64,000 nt of DNA from Paraburkholderia tropica (GCF_900109265.1 NZ_FNZM01000003.1:62001-126000); one strand, 5' to 3'. Shown: positions 41,723-51,534, numbered from the stretch's first letter. The notes: generated by a model from the letters alone, not told the origin. Translations and numbers: made by a program.

Positions 41723-42318
41723 ACGACACGTCTTCCCATTCAACGCCGACGCTGACGGGCGACATCGTCGAACTGCGTCCTCTGCGCGCGGATGACGCGA
41801 GTGCCCTGATCGATGCCGCCGCCGACGGCCAACTCTGGAATCTCAAAGTGACCTTGGTGCCGGGACCGGGCACCGCCGACGCCTATATCGACAAGGCGCT
41901 TGAAGGCGAGCGCGCAGGCACCGTCATGCCGTTCGCGATCGTGCAGCGCGCGACGGGGCGTGTGATTGGCAGCACGCGCTTCTGGAAACTCGACCGCGCG
42001 AATCGCAAACTCGAAATCGGCCATACGTGGCTCTCGGCGTCGATGCAACGCTCGGCGGCGAATACCGAGGCGAAATATCTGCTGCTGACTTATGCGTTCG
42101 ACACGTTGCAGTGTGTGCGCGTGCAATTCACCACCGACGAATTGAACGAGAAATCGCGCGCGGCTATTTTGCGCATCGGCGCGAAACAGGAAGGCATCGT
42201 ACGCCACGAACGCATCATGCCCGATGGACGCAAACGCAATTCCGTGCGCTTTTCCATCATCGACGACGAATGGCCGGACGTGCGGGCGAATCTCAAAGCG
42301 CGTTTGAAGTCGCGTTAA
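41719..42318 (+). CDS. GNAT-family N-acetyltransferase
   Basis: Protein of 199 residues of the RimJ/RimL-like GNAT type: VELRPLRADDASALIDAAAD at the start, IVQRATGRVIGSTRFWKLDR, EIGHTWLSASMQRSAANTEA with the acetyl-CoA region, KYLLLTYAFDTLQCVRVQFT, and the terminal NEKSRAAILRIGAKQEGIVR with the MPDGRKRNSVRFSII strand. It would acetylate a protein N-terminus, small amine or antibiotic-like molecule; no target is deducible. Its ATG overlaps the ATPase stop, making it the last gene of the SPFH/ATPase operon. It is convergent with the polymerase gene. Confidence 0.88.
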   Translation: MNDTSSHSTPTLTGDIVELRPLRADDASALIDAAADGQLWNLKVTLVPGPGTADAYIDKALEGERAGTVMPFAIVQRATGRVIGSTRFWKLDRANRKLEIGHTWLSASMQRSAANTEAKYLLLTYAFDTLQCVRVQFTTDELNEKSRAAILRIGAKQEGIVRHERIMPDGRKRNSVRFSIIDDEWPDVRANLKARLKSR

Positions 42319-42336
42319 TCTGCGTGAATTCGGAAA

Positions 42337-44787
42337 CTAGAAGAGACTCGCCTGGCCGGAAATCACGGTTTCGAATTCTTCGCGCAGGAACGGCAGAATC
42401 GCATCGGCGACCGGCTGCAACTGACGCGAGAGATAGAACGCGTAATCGAGCGGCGAACTGAGCGTTTCGAGCGGTTCGGGACCGGCCGTGGTCATCACGT
42501 AGCTGATCCAGCCGCCATTCTGATATTGCAGCGGGCGGCCGAGCTGGCGATTGAACTCGTCGGCGACACGCGCGGCGCGCACATGTGGCGGCACGTTGCG
42601 CTGATACTCGCTGAGCGGGCGGCGCAGCCGTTTGCGAAACACCAGCTGCTCATCGAATTCGCCGCGCAAGGTCTGCTGCACATAGTCGCGAATATAGTCG
42701 GCGTACGGCTCGCGCTGAAATACGCGGCGATACAGTTCGCGCTGGAATTGTTGTGCGAGCGGCGTCCAGTCGGTGCGTACGGTTTCGAGTCCCTTGAACA
42801 CGATTTCTTCGCTGCCGTCTTTCGCGCGCGACAGGCCCGCATAACGCTTCTTGCTGCCTTCCTCGGCGCCGCGCACCGTGGGCATCAGAAAGCGCGAATA
42901 ATGACGCTCGAATTGCAATTCGAGTGCGCTTTCCAGACCGAAGCGCGTCTGCAAATGCGCTTCCCACCAGGCGTTGACGTGCGCGACCAGTTCGCGGCCC
43001 GTGCGCGTGGCGTCCTCTTCCGAATGCGCGCGCTTGAGCCAGACGAAGGTCGAATCGGTATCGCCGTAAATCACGTCGTAACCTTGCGACTCGATTAATT
43101 CACGCGTTTTACGCATGATTTCGTGGCCGCGCATGGTGATCGACGAGGCGAGGCGCGGATCGAAAAAACGGCAACCCGTCGAACCGAGCACGCCGTAAAA
43201 CGCGTTCATGATGATCTTGAGCGCCTGCGAAAGCGGCGCGTTTTTCATGCGCTTGGCCTGTTCGCGGCCTTCCCAGACCTGCCGCACGATTTCGGGCAGA
43301 CAGTGCATCGTGCGCGAAAAACGCGCGCCGAGAAAGCCGGGCACTGAGGCCTCGTCGCCGGGCTGACGCAAGCCTTCGATCAGCCCGACCGGATCGATCA
43401 GAAACGTGCGGATAATCGACGGATACAGGCTCTTGTAATCGAGCACGAGCACCGAATCGTAAATGCCGGGCCGCGAATCCATCACGAAACCGCCGGGGCT
43501 GTTTTCGCCCACGATGTCGCCGAGATTGGGCGCGACATAACCGAGCCGATGCATGCGCGGCAAATACAGATGCGTGAAAGCCGCGACCGAACCGCCACTG
43601 CGATCCACGGGCAAGCCCGTAACCGAGGCGCGTTCCAGCAAAAACGCCATCAATTCGGTTTTCTCGAAGATGCGCGTAACGAGTTCGCAGTCTTTGAGGT
43701 TGTAGCGCGCGAGCGCGGGTTTATCCTCGTCGAAGCGGCGCTGGATTTCGTCCATGCGCTGATACGGATTGTCGATCGACTTGCCTTCGCCCAGCAGCGT
43801 TTGCGACACCGATTCGAGGCTGAACGACGGAAAACTCCAGGTCGCGGAACGCAGGGCCTCGATGCCGTCGATAATCAATCGGCCCGCCGCCGCAGCGAAA
43901 TAGTGATTCTGATTGATACTGTGCTCGCGCCATTCCATGACGGCGCCACCGCGGCCGAGGCGCAATGGCACACCATATTGACGCGAATGTTCGTGCAGCA
44001 CGCGCAAATCGAATTGCACGAGATTCCAGCCGATAATCGCATCGGGATCGTGCAGCGCCATCCACGCATTCAGGCGCTCCAGCATCTGCGCTCGGGTGTC
44101 GCAATACTCGAAATCGAAATCGAGCCCGCTCGCGTCGCCATTTTCGGGCGCGAGCATATACACCTGACGTTGTCCGCAACCCTCGAGCGCGATCGAATAC
44201 AGTTCGCCGCGCGCGCTGGTTTCAATATCGAGCGACACGAGTTTCAACGCGGGGCGATAATCGCTCGCAGGTTTCATCTCGCCGTCGATCAGCACGCCGC
44301 GCGCGTCGGGCGTGCCGCGAAACAGCACGGGCGCGGTGATGAAACGCTCCATCATGTAGCGGTCGGGCGGCTGAATATCGGCTTCGTAGATATTCACGCC
44401 CGCTTTCGCGAGCCGCTTCGCCGCGCTGGACAATTGCCGATACTGCCGCGCGTAAAGCCCGAACACGGGCCGCTGATGGAAGTCCTTCAATGCGAGCGGG
44501 CGCCATTCCACGCCGGGTTTTGCGTCGAATTCAGCGCGTGCCGCGTCCTGCTGCTCGACGGGCACGAAGGCCACCGAGGTTTGCGCGCGCAGGCGCAACT
44601 GGCGCGGCCCCGTGGGCGTGGCCAGCCAGAAGTCGACTTCGGTATGCGTGGGCGTGTCGCGCCAATGGCGGGTGAGGATGAAGCCTTCGTTCAAACTCGC
44701 CTGCGCGTCGGCATCGGCGCCCGCCGTCAATTCACCCTGAAACTCGCTCACGTCCCGTACCCGCAGGCCTGCTTGGATTGCAGGCAT
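42337..44787 (-). CDS. polB: DNA polymerase II (family B)
   Basis: Protein of 816 residues with 3'-5' exonuclease and polymerase domains. ExoI is visible as [20 protein letters not shown] and ExoII as [16 protein letters not shown]. Polymerase motif A is [11 protein letters not shown], motif B lies in [20 protein letters not shown] and motif C in [13 protein letters not shown]. The extreme C-terminus QASLF resembles the clamp-binding pentapeptide of E. coli Pol II. In E. coli this enzyme is SOS-induced and helps restart and bypass damage; no LexA box is apparent upstream here. The ATG at 44787 has only a weak ribosome site; length is close to the family norm. Confidence 0.95.
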   Translation of the reverse strand: MPAIQAGLRVRDVSEFQGELTAGADADAQASLNEGFILTRHWRDTPTHTEVDFWLATPTGPRQLRLRAQTSVAFVPVEQQDAARAEFDAKPGVEWRPLALKDFHQRPVFGLYARQYRQLSSAAKRLAKAGVNIYEADIQPPDRYMMERFITAPVLFRGTPDARGVLIDGEMKPASDYRPALKLVSLDIETSARGELYSIALEGCGQRQVYMLAPENGDASGLDFDFEYCDTRAQMLERLNAWMALHDPDAIIGWNLVQFDLRVLHEHSRQYGVPLRLGRGGAVMEWREHSINQNHYFAAAAGRLIIDGIEALRSATWSFPSFSLESVSQTLLGEGKSIDNPYQRMDEIQRRFDEDKPALARYNLKDCELVTRIFEKTELMAFLLERASVTGLPVDRSGGSVAAFTHLYLPRMHRLGYVAPNLGDIVGENSPGGFVMDSRPGIYDSVLVLDYKSLYPSIIRTFLIDPVGLIEGLRQPGDEASVPGFLGARFSRTMHCLPEIVRQVWEGREQAKRMKNAPLSQALKIIMNAFYGVLGSTGCRFFDPRLASSITMRGHEIMRKTRELIESQGYDVIYGDTDSTFVWLKRAHSEEDATRTGRELVAHVNAWWEAHLQTRFGLESALELQFERHYSRFLMPTVRGAEEGSKKRYAGLSRAKDGSEEIVFKGLETVRTDWTPLAQQFQRELYRRVFQREPYADYIRDYVQQTLRGEFDEQLVFRKRLRRPLSEYQRNVPPHVRAARVADEFNRQLGRPLQYQNGGWISYVMTTAGPEPLETLSSPLDYAFYLSRQLQPVADAILPFLREEFETVISGQASLF

Positions 44788-45005
44788 TGTACCGCTGCGT
44801 GCGGCGGCGGACGTGCGGATGTGCGGCGCGGCGCAAGCCGGGCGACGGCAGCGTGCAGCGGCTGTGTCCGAACGCGTTCGCGCATCTGGACACAGCCTGT
44901 CCGGATGCCGACATAGATTACTTTGCGCTGCGTGCTCGTCCGCCTCGGATTGATGCAGCCGCCCAAAACGCAGCGCGCTTAACGACGCACAACGGAGCCA
45001 CGCAC

Positions 45006-45152
45006 ATGTTCAATCATCACAACTCGCCGCTCGAGCATCTCGCCGCTTTCGCCATCACGCTCGCCGTGGGCGTGATTTCCACGGTCGCGCTGGGCAAGTA
45101 CATCGACAAAGTGCGTCGCGATGCGATCGCATCGGTCGCGCAGCCGCGCTGA
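45006..45152 (+). CDS. Small single-pass membrane protein
   Basis: A 48-residue protein with one hydrophobic segment ([20 protein letters not shown]) between a His/Asn-containing start ([12 protein letters not shown]) and a basic tail ([14 protein letters not shown]). CGGAG lies nine bases upstream of the ATG. It resembles small inner-membrane peptides common in Burkholderiales; function unknown. It lies between polB (divergent) and the porin gene. Confidence 0.55.
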   Translation: MFNHHNSPLEHLAAFAITLAVGVISTVALGKYIDKVRRDAIASVAQPR

Positions 45153-45305
45153 AGGACGCGTTGATTCCACCGGATCTCGCAAAGGTCTCTTCTCGCACAA
45201 GCACTTAGTGCGAAAATTTCGGTATTCGACACTCCTCCCTTCATCAACAACGGATCGACACGGCTTGCGCGCCGTGCCGTTCCCATTGAATCGGGGAGAT
45301 CGGAT

Positions 45306-46472
45306 TTGTACGCAAGAACATGGGGAAAGAGCGGCGGCCTGCTGTTCATGGCGCTGGTCGCGAGCGGTGCGGCCCACGCACAAAGCAGCGTGACGCTGTA
45401 CGGCAAGATCGAGGACGGGCTCAATTACACGAGCAACGCCCGGGGCCAAAGCGCGTATCAACTGGAAAGCGGGTATGACTACGGTAGCCGCTGGGGATTG
45501 AAGGGCAGCGAGGATCTCGGCGGCGGCACGCACGCGATCTTCCAGATCGAAAACGGCTTCGACGTGAATACCGGGCGCAATAGCCAGGGCGGCCGCGAGT
45601 TCGGGCGTCAGGCATGGGTGGGCATCGCATCCGACCAGTACGGCACGCTGACGCTGGGCCGCCAGTACGATCCGAGCGTCGACATGTTTTCGCCGACGAC
45701 GGCCAACGGCAACTGGACCGGCTACATCTTTGCGCACCCCTACGACAACGACAACACCGACTACTCATTTCGCGCGAATAACGCCGTCAAATACGTTTCG
45801 CCGACCTACCGCGGATTCAGCGCGGAAGCCATGTATGCGTTCAGCAATCAGGCAGGCGGATTCGCGGATAACCGCCTTTATGGCTTCGCCGCGCAATACG
45901 TGCACGGCGGCTTGACGGTCGCGGCGTCGTATTTGAAGCTGAATCACCCCGGCACCACCTCGGGCGCAGTCTCCGACGACAGCACGTTCAGTGCGTCGTC
46001 GCAGCAGAATATCGGCGTGGGCGTGAATTACGCGTTTGCGGACTGGCTGCTCGGCATTGCGTATTCGCATGTCGATGTCTACGATCCGACCGCTAACGCC
46101 TATTTCACGTCCGACGGCGGCTCGACGCAGCCCGCGGGCGGCACGTGGCACGCGTGGAAGTTCGACAACGTCGAAGTCAATGCGCTCTATCACTTCACGC
46201 ACGCGCTGTATCTCGGCGGCGCGTACACCTACACCCAGGCGAATCTCACCTCGAACGTGGGCAGCTTCCGCCCGAAATGGCATCAGGTGAGCCTCAAGCT
46301 CAATTACGACCTCTCGTCGCGTACGTCCGTTTATCTCGAAGGCGCATGGCAGCATGCAGTGAGCGCCCACACCGGTACCCAATTCGACTACGCGAACATT
46401 CCGGGTTCGGCCGATATTTCGTCTGGAGAAAACCAGATGATTTATCGCATCGCAATAATTCACGGCTTCTGA
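45306..46472 (+). CDS. Gram-negative porin (OmpC/trimeric porin family)
   Basis: Outer-membrane protein of 388 residues. The signal peptide ends at AHA, and the mature protein starts QSSVTLYGKIEDGLNY, the hallmark of Burkholderiales porins. Sixteen-strand features follow, with SRWGLKGSEDLGGGTHAIFQ, FGRQAWVGIASDQYGTLTLG and RQYDPSVDMFSP (constriction-loop region). The closing strand ends in aromatic F (RIAIIHGF), the outer-membrane assembly signal. The start is TTG at 45306 with GGGGAG upstream. Its substrate selectivity is not deducible. Confidence 0.93.
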   Translation: MYARTWGKSGGLLFMALVASGAAHAQSSVTLYGKIEDGLNYTSNARGQSAYQLESGYDYGSRWGLKGSEDLGGGTHAIFQIENGFDVNTGRNSQGGREFGRQAWVGIASDQYGTLTLGRQYDPSVDMFSPTTANGNWTGYIFAHPYDNDNTDYSFRANNAVKYVSPTYRGFSAEAMYAFSNQAGGFADNRLYGFAAQYVHGGLTVAASYLKLNHPGTTSGAVSDDSTFSASSQQNIGVGVNYAFADWLLGIAYSHVDVYDPTANAYFTSDGGSTQPAGGTWHAWKFDNVEVNALYHFTHALYLGGAYTYTQANLTSNVGSFRPKWHQVSLKLNYDLSSRTSVYLEGAWQHAVSAHTGTQFDYANIPGSADISSGENQMIYRIAIIHGF

Positions 46473-46802
46473 TCGTCTGACCTCCAACCCATGGCGATGC
46501 GTTGTCCGGCTGCGGTATTGGGCCGTTCAACGCTCGCTAATACGTTTTAGCCTGTATTCAAGGGCTATTCTTTATTTGCCAGACAACCGCAAAAAATAAA
46601 CCCATCCCGAATACACCAGGGTTAATACCTAATTCCGTGTTGCACAAAATTGTTAAATTTCTGGCTTAGAATCAAATCTCTAAATGGCGCCGCGAATCGA
46701 GCAGGCCGCTGAAATGAGAGATCGAACGCTACGTTCCGGGCCGCTTTTCGGATGCGCCATTTAGTCAATCCATTTAGCATTTCTAATCATGGAGCATCGT
46801 CG
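46473..46802. other. AT-rich region between porin and phasin genes
   Basis: No gene. The segment around 46,560-46,680 is strikingly AT-rich for this genome and should hold the phasin promoter. A TTGCAC and a TAGAAT hexamer are present, but 21 bases apart, so I do not call a promoter. GGAG lies six bases before the phasin ATG. Confidence 0.6.
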
Positions 46803-47336
46803 ATGACTGTTTCCGCACCCGAGCATCTTCGCGCCAATTACGCATCCGGCGTCGCGACCTGGTTTGCTCTGATCACGCCCGCATGGCAAGGCGCGGAAGC
46901 CGTGATCGCGCTCAACATGCAGGCAGCGCGCGCGGCGCTCAACGAGAACGAAGCCGCGTTCAAGTGCGCCTTGCAAACCGGCAGCCCGGTGGAATTCTTC
47001 ACGCAGCAAGTGAGCGCCTCGCAGCAACTGGCCGCGAAAAGCCTCTCGTATAGCCGCCATCTATTCGACATCGCCACGAAGACTCAAGCCGCATGGACCG
47101 AAGTCGTGCAAGCGCAGGCCACGCAGCAAGAGCGCGGCCTGAAGGCGTTGACCGATCAATTCTCACAGCATGCACCCGCGGGTTCGGAAGCCTTTATCGC
47201 GGCCATGCGCTCCACGTTTTCCGCGTTCGGCAATGCTGCCGAGAGCATTCGCGGCATGACCCGTCAGGCCATCGAAGCGACGCAAGGTCAATTCGACACG
47301 GCCGCCGCCACGGCCAGCGCGGCCGCCAAACAATAA
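46803..47336 (+). CDS. phaP: Phasin family protein (PHA granule-associated)
   Basis: Protein of 177 residues, all helical and amphipathic, with Ala/Gln-rich heptads (QAARAALNENEAAFKCALQT, EFFTQQVSASQQLAAKSLSY, IATKTQAAWTEVVQAQATQQ) and a low-complexity Ala tail (FDTAAATASAAAKQ). Phasins coat polyhydroxyalkanoate granules in the cytoplasm and control their size. The ATG at 46803 follows GGAG by six bases. A strong hairpin follows the gene. The thiolase and reductase that supply the PHA monomer lie downstream, supporting the assignment. Confidence 0.88.
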   Translation: MTVSAPEHLRANYASGVATWFALITPAWQGAEAVIALNMQAARAALNENEAAFKCALQTGSPVEFFTQQVSASQQLAAKSLSYSRHLFDIATKTQAAWTEVVQAQATQQERGLKALTDQFSQHAPAGSEAFIAAMRSTFSAFGNAAESIRGMTRQAIEATQGQFDTAAATASAAAKQ

Positions 47337-47357
47337 TCCTTCGCTTTACGTCACGCG

Positions 47358-47397
47358 GAAAGACGCTGCGCACGACGTCGTGTGCTCAGCGTCTTTC
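47358..47397 (+). terminator. Terminator-like hairpin after the phasin gene
   Basis: Outer arms GAAAGACGCTG (47358-47368) and CAGCGTCTTTC (47387-47397) pair perfectly, with an inner CACGAC/GTCGTG palindrome. It lies 22 bases after the phasin stop. No T-run follows, so termination efficiency is uncertain. Confidence 0.6.
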
Positions 47398-47539
47398 GCG
47401 GTTTCACCGATTCGTCATTCGCGTGTGATAAGACCTCAAACCGCTGCGTCGATCATGTCATCGCATGCGTGGTGGGTCGTTCGATCAGCGTGAATATGCA
47501 TCGCGGATTTCGTGAGTACTTCTAACGCAGGAATGGATA

Positions 47540-48721
47540 ATGACTGAGATTGTGATCGTTTCGGCCGCCCGCACCGCGGTAGGCAAGTTCGGTGGCTCGC
47601 TCGCGAAGGTGGCGGCGCCGGATCTGGGCGCCATCGTCATCAAGGCGGCGCTGGAGCGCGCGGGACTCAAGCCCGAGCAGGTCAGCGACGTGATTCTGGG
47701 GCAGGTGCTGACGGCCGGTTCGGGCCAGAACGTGGCGCGTCAGGCTTCGATCAAGGCGGGTCTGCCGGCGGCCGTGCCGGCGATGACGATCAACAAGGTC
47801 TGCGGTTCGGGCCTGAAAGCGGTGATGCTGGCCGCGAACGCGATCATCGCGGGCGACGCCGAGATTGTCGTGGCGGGCGGCCAGGAAAACATGAGCGCGG
47901 CGCCGCACGTGCTGCCGGGCTCGCGCGACGGCTTCCGCATGGGCGATGCGAAGCTGATCGACAGCATGATCGTCGACGGCCTGTGGGACGTGTACAACCA
48001 GTACCACATGGGCGTCACGGCCGAGAACGTCGCGAAGGAATACGGCATCACGCGCGAAGAGCAGGACGCGTTCGCCGCAGCCTCGCAGAACAAAGCGGAA
48101 GCCGCGCAAAAAGCCGGTCGGTTCGACGACGAAATCGTGCCGGTCGAAATTCCGCAGCGCAAGGGCGATCCGCTCGTGTTCAAGACCGATGAATTCGTGC
48201 GCCATGGCGTGACGGCGGAATCGCTCGCGGGCCTGAAGCCGGCGTTTGCGAAAGAAGGCACGGTGACGGCGGCGAATGCGTCGGGCATCAACGACGGCGC
48301 GGCGGCGGTGGTCGTGATGTCGGCGAAGAAGGCCGAAGAACTCGGTTTGAAGCCGCTCGCGCGCATCAAGGCGTACGCGAGCGCGGGCGTCGATCCGAAG
48401 GTGATGGGCATCGGTCCGGTACCGGCGTCGCAGCGCTGCCTGGAGCGTGCGGGCTGGTCGGCGAGCGACCTCGATCTCATGGAGATCAACGAGGCGTTCG
48501 CGGCGCAGGCGCTCGCGGTGAACAAGCAGATGGGCTGGGACACGTCGAAGATCAACGTGAACGGTGGCGCGATTGCGATCGGCCATCCGATCGGCGCATC
48601 GGGTTGCCGGATTCTGGTGACGCTGCTGCACGAAATGCAGCGCCGCGACGCCAAGCGTGGTCTGGCATCGCTGTGCATTGGCGGCGGCATGGGCGTGGCG
48701 CTCGCGCTCGAGCGCGGCTGA
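47540..48721 (+). CDS. phaA: Acetyl-CoA C-acetyltransferase (thiolase II)
   Basis: Enzyme of 393 residues that condenses two acetyl-CoA to acetoacetyl-CoA. The acyl-accepting Cys is in [14 protein letters not shown] (Cys at residue 88). The His motif is [20 protein letters not shown] and the second Cys motif is [15 protein letters not shown]. Length matches biosynthetic thiolases of the PHA pathway. A putative acetoacetyl-CoA reductase gene lies 212 bases downstream, and a phasin gene lies 200 bases upstream, so a PHA precursor role is likely. No PHA synthase is in this window. Confidence 0.95.
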   Translation: MTEIVIVSAARTAVGKFGGSLAKVAAPDLGAIVIKAALERAGLKPEQVSDVILGQVLTAGSGQNVARQASIKAGLPAAVPAMTINKVCGSGLKAVMLAANAIIAGDAEIVVAGGQENMSAAPHVLPGSRDGFRMGDAKLIDSMIVDGLWDVYNQYHMGVTAENVAKEYGITREEQDAFAAASQNKAEAAQKAGRFDDEIVPVEIPQRKGDPLVFKTDEFVRHGVTAESLAGLKPAFAKEGTVTAANASGINDGAAAVVVMSAKKAEELGLKPLARIKAYASAGVDPKVMGIGPVPASQRCLERAGWSASDLDLMEINEAFAAQALAVNKQMGWDTSKINVNGGAIAIGHPIGASGCRILVTLLHEMQRRDAKRGLASLCIGGGMGVALALERG

Positions 48722-48739
48722 TCCACCTTTAAGGTTGAT

Positions 48740-48775
48740 GGGGTCCCGCACGGCGCCGGCGTGCCGGCGGGCCCC
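48740..48775. other. GC-rich hairpin between thiolase and reductase genes
   Basis: Arms GGGG-T-CCCGC and GCGGG-CCCC pair with one bulge around a loop that itself contains palindromes (CGGCGCCG). It is followed by an A-run, not a T-run, on the plus strand, so it is not a standard intrinsic terminator. It might modulate reading into the reductase gene or stabilise mRNA. Confidence 0.4.
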
Positions 48776-48933
48776 AAAAAAGTGTTCGCGCAATATCAGA
48801 CGTTAGTAAAACCCGCGCGCGCTTGCTTGCGGCGTCCCCACACACACGACGCTTGCCGGGCAACGAACAACGTGACGAACCATCGAGTGGTGTCACGCCA
48901 TTATATGAAGTATGACTCTCGCGGATATACAGG

Positions 48934-49677
48934 ATGACTAATCGTATTGCATTGGTAACGGGTGGAATGGGCGGTCTTGGCGAGGCGATCAGCGTGCGCC
49001 TGCACGACGCGGGCTACAAGGTCGTCGTCACGCATTCGCCCGATAACGCCGGAGCGAAGGACTGGCTGTCGCGCATGGAGTCGGCGGGCCGCGGATTTCA
49101 TGCGTATGCGATGGACGTGGCGGATTACGATTCGTGCCAGCGCGGCGCCGACAAGATTCAGAGCGAAATCGGTCCGATCGACATTCTGGTGAACAACGCC
49201 GGCATCACGCGCGACATGACGTTCCGCAAACTCGACAAGGTGAACTGGGACGCGGTGCTGCGCACCAATCTCGATTCGATCTTCAATATCTCGAAGCCCT
49301 TGTGCGACGGCATGGTGGAGCGCGCGTGGGGGCGCATCATCAATATTTCGTCGGTGAACGGGTCGAAGGGTTCGGTGGGGCAGACCAATTATGCGGCCGC
49401 GAAAGCCGGTATGCACGGTTTCACCAAATCGCTCGCGCTGGAAGTGGCGCGCAAGGGCGTGACGGTGAATACGATTTCGCCGGGTTATCTCGCGACGAAA
49501 ATGGTCACCGCGATTCCGCAGGACATTCTCGATTCGAAGATCCTGCCGCAAATTCCGATGGGCCGTCTCGGCAATCCGGACGAAGTGGCGGCGCTCGTGC
49601 TGTTTCTGTGTTCGGACGACGCAGGTTTCGTGACCGGCGCGAATATTCCGATCAACGGCGGCCAGCACATGCAGTGA
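48934..49677 (+). CDS. phaB: Acetoacetyl-CoA reductase (SDR family)
   Basis: NADPH-dependent short-chain dehydrogenase of 247 residues making (R)-3-hydroxybutyryl-CoA for PHA. The cofactor loop is VTGGMGGLGEAI. NNAGITRDMTFRKLD is present, and the catalytic Ser-Tyr-Lys set lies in NISSVNGSKGSVGQTNYAAAKAG. PhaB-specific segments are TISPGYLATKMVTAIPQDIL and the end GANIPINGGQHMQ. The ATG at 48934 follows CAGG. It is probably expressed with the thiolase gene or from its own promoter in the 212-bp gap. Confidence 0.94.
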   Translation: MTNRIALVTGGMGGLGEAISVRLHDAGYKVVVTHSPDNAGAKDWLSRMESAGRGFHAYAMDVADYDSCQRGADKIQSEIGPIDILVNNAGITRDMTFRKLDKVNWDAVLRTNLDSIFNISKPLCDGMVERAWGRIINISSVNGSKGSVGQTNYAAAKAGMHGFTKSLALEVARKGVTVNTISPGYLATKMVTAIPQDILDSKILPQIPMGRLGNPDEVAALVLFLCSDDAGFVTGANIPINGGQHMQ

Positions 49678-49703
49678 CGCAGTGATGCAGTATTGAAGTG
49701 AAG

Positions 49704-49731
49704 ACAACGCGCGCCGTGGTGCGCGCGTTGT
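49704..49731. terminator. 11-bp hairpin between convergent phaB and TfoX-like genes
   Basis: Perfect arms ACAACGCGCGC (49704-49714) and GCGCGCGTTGT (49721-49731) with a six-base loop. The location between converging genes suits a bidirectional terminator, though no T-run is present. Confidence 0.5.
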
Positions 49732-49742
49732 CCGTTGCGCCA

Positions 49743-50123
49743 TTATTTCGGCAACAGGCTCTTGCGGCTGCGATTACGCGGCTTGGGCTCGACGCCCACG
49801 CGCTCATCGCGCGCGAGCACGAGGGCCGTCAACTCCTCCACGACCGTTTCGAAGGCCGGGTCGGCCTGCGAGATATACAGCCATTTCCCGAGCACGGGAT
49901 GCGGGCGCAGCGCCGGAATCGCGTCGATCAGCGCCGCGTGACGGTCTTTCGACGTGCACACGAGCATGCCGCTCCAGGGCTCGCCGCGATCGGCGGCAAT
50001 CAGACAGAGCAGGCCGTCGAGATAGGCGGCGTCGCAGCCGAACATCAGCTTGCGGACGTAATTCGGTTCGCGCTCGAAGGCGTCGAAAATCCAGACCAGC
50101 GAATTGCGGATGGAAGACGGCAT
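49743..50123 (-). CDS. TfoX/YjbR-like small protein of unknown function
   Basis: Protein of 126 residues, cytoplasmic. The segment YVRKLMFGCDAAYLDGLLCL resembles the N-terminal domain of TfoX-like and MmcQ/YjbR-like proteins, and KWLYISQADPAFETVVEELT fits the closing helix. The C-terminal tail is basic (KPRNRSRKSLLPK). The resemblance is partial, so the family call is tentative. GAGGAA lies ten bases before the ATG at 50123. It follows an MFS exporter gene on the same strand (68-base gap) and may be co-transcribed with it. Confidence 0.65.
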   Translation of the reverse strand: MPSSIRNSLVWIFDAFEREPNYVRKLMFGCDAAYLDGLLCLIAADRGEPWSGMLVCTSKDRHAALIDAIPALRPHPVLGKWLYISQADPAFETVVEELTALVLARDERVGVEPKPRNRSRKSLLPK

Positions 50124-50191
50124 GGTGTTCGGTTCCTCGACGGTCCCGCCACGCGCGGGACCTCGCGAAACATCATACGTGATCGCGCCGC

Positions 50192-51415
50192 TCAGGCCGC
50201 CTTGCGGTCGAGCGAGAACGACACCATCAACACGGCGATGCCGAGCACCGCGAGAATCGCGCCCACCCAGCCGGTCGCGATCCAGCCGAAACCCATCGCG
50301 ATCACAATGCCGCCGAGCCACGCGCCGAGCGCATTGGCGATATTGAACGCGCTGTGATTGAGCGCGGCGGCGAGCGATTGCGCGTCCCCGGCCACGTCCA
50401 TCAGGCGCGACTGGAACGCCGGCGTGCAGGCGGAACCGAAGCCCACGCAGAACAGAATCGGCAGCATCGCCCAGAGATGCGGCGCGGCGACCACGAACAC
50501 GAGCAGGATGACCGCCGTGAACGCGTACATGCCGAACATGGTGCGCTTGAGCCAGCGGTCGGCGAGCCAGCCGCAGGCCATATTGCCGAGAATCATGCCG
50601 ACGCCGATCAGCGCAAGCGCCCACGGCACGTGATAGCTGGCGACGTGCGTGACTTCGGTGAGCGTGGACGCCACATAGCTATAAACCGAGAAAATGCCGC
50701 CGAAGCCGACCGCCGAGGCGAGCAGCGTGAGCAGCACTTGCGGGCGGCCGAGCGCGCCGAGTTCGGTCAGCGGGCTCGCCTTGTTCGACATCGGCAATGC
50801 CGGCACCGACCACGCGATCATGCCCGCCGTGACGAGCGCGATGATCGCCACCGCCGCGAAACACGCCTGCCAGCCGAGGCCCTGACCGAGCCAGGTGGCG
50901 ACCGGCACGCCAATCACATTCGCGACGCTCAGTCCCAACATGACCTTGCCGATGGCCGCGCCGCGTTTGTGCGGCGGCACGAGCGCGGCGGCGGCGAGCG
51001 CGGCGAGGCCGAAATACGCGCCGTGCGGCAGACCGGCAATAAAGCGGCTCACGAGCACGAGCGAGTAGCTGTGGAAAATCGCGCTCGCGCCATTGCCGAT
51101 CGCGTAAAGCAGCATCAGCAGAATCAGCAGCGCGCGCCGCGGCATTCTCGCGAGCAACACGGTGATCAACGGCGCGCCGACGACCACGCCCGCCGCATAC
51201 GCGCTGATCATATGGCCCGCTTGCGGAATCGATACGTGCAGATCGCCGGCCATTTCGGGCAGGATGCCCATCGCGGCGAATTCGGCGGTGCCGATGGCGA
51301 ATCCGCCCAGGGCAAGCGACAGTTCGGCGATGCCGAGCCCATGCGGCGGCTCGATCGGCGCCACGACGCGCTCGACGTGTTCTTCCCGAACAGGGGTTTC
51401 TGCAGAGGCACTCAT
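50192..51415 (-). CDS. MFS transporter, DHA1 (drug/sugar efflux, AraJ/YdhP-like)
   Basis: Inner-membrane protein of 407 residues with 12 hydrophobic segments. The start GIAELSLALGGFAIGTAEFA and the motif VVVGAPLITVLLARMPRRAL mark the DHA1 family of AraJ/YdhP-like exporters, as do GASAIFHSYSLVLVSRFIAG and LPHGAYFGLAALAAAALVPP. It probably exports a small molecule such as arabinose-like sugars or a drug. The ATG at 51415 lies at the edge of an AT-rich region with an inverted repeat and a 12-bp tandem repeat that could regulate it. Confidence 0.9.
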   Translation of the reverse strand: MSASAETPVREEHVERVVAPIEPPHGLGIAELSLALGGFAIGTAEFAAMGILPEMAGDLHVSIPQAGHMISAYAAGVVVGAPLITVLLARMPRRALLILLMLLYAIGNGASAIFHSYSLVLVSRFIAGLPHGAYFGLAALAAAALVPPHKRGAAIGKVMLGLSVANVIGVPVATWLGQGLGWQACFAAVAIIALVTAGMIAWSVPALPMSNKASPLTELGALGRPQVLLTLLASAVGFGGIFSVYSYVASTLTEVTHVASYHVPWALALIGVGMILGNMACGWLADRWLKRTMFGMYAFTAVILLVFVVAAPHLWAMLPILFCVGFGSACTPAFQSRLMDVAGDAQSLAAALNHSAFNIANALGAWLGGIVIAMGFGWIATGWVGAILAVLGIAVLMVSFSLDRKAA

Positions 51416-51517
51416 GAATTTTTCTAAAGACTTATTGCGTACTGGATGGGCGATTTGCCCATTTGGCGTGGTGGAAAGCGGGTTGACGGAGGCTGCAGGT
51501 TAAATGAACAAAATAAA

Positions 51518-51534
51518 TGCACAAATCAAGTGCA
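51518..51534. promoter_or_regulatory. Inverted repeat upstream of the MFS exporter gene
   Basis: TGCAC (51518-51522) and GTGCA (51530-51534) flank a seven-base AT-rich spacer, about 100 bases before the MFS start on the minus strand. It is a possible operator; no regulator gene is adjacent. Confidence 0.3.

Noticed and set aside
46639..46672. TTGCAC and TAGAAT as a phasin promoter
   Set aside because: The spacer is 21 bases, outside the sigma-70 range; no alternative pair was convincing.
48740..48780. Hairpin followed by six A after the thiolase gene as an intrinsic terminator
   Set aside because: The homopolymer is A, not T, on the transcribed plus strand, and the minus strand would carry T before rather than after the hairpin. 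Kept only as a structure.
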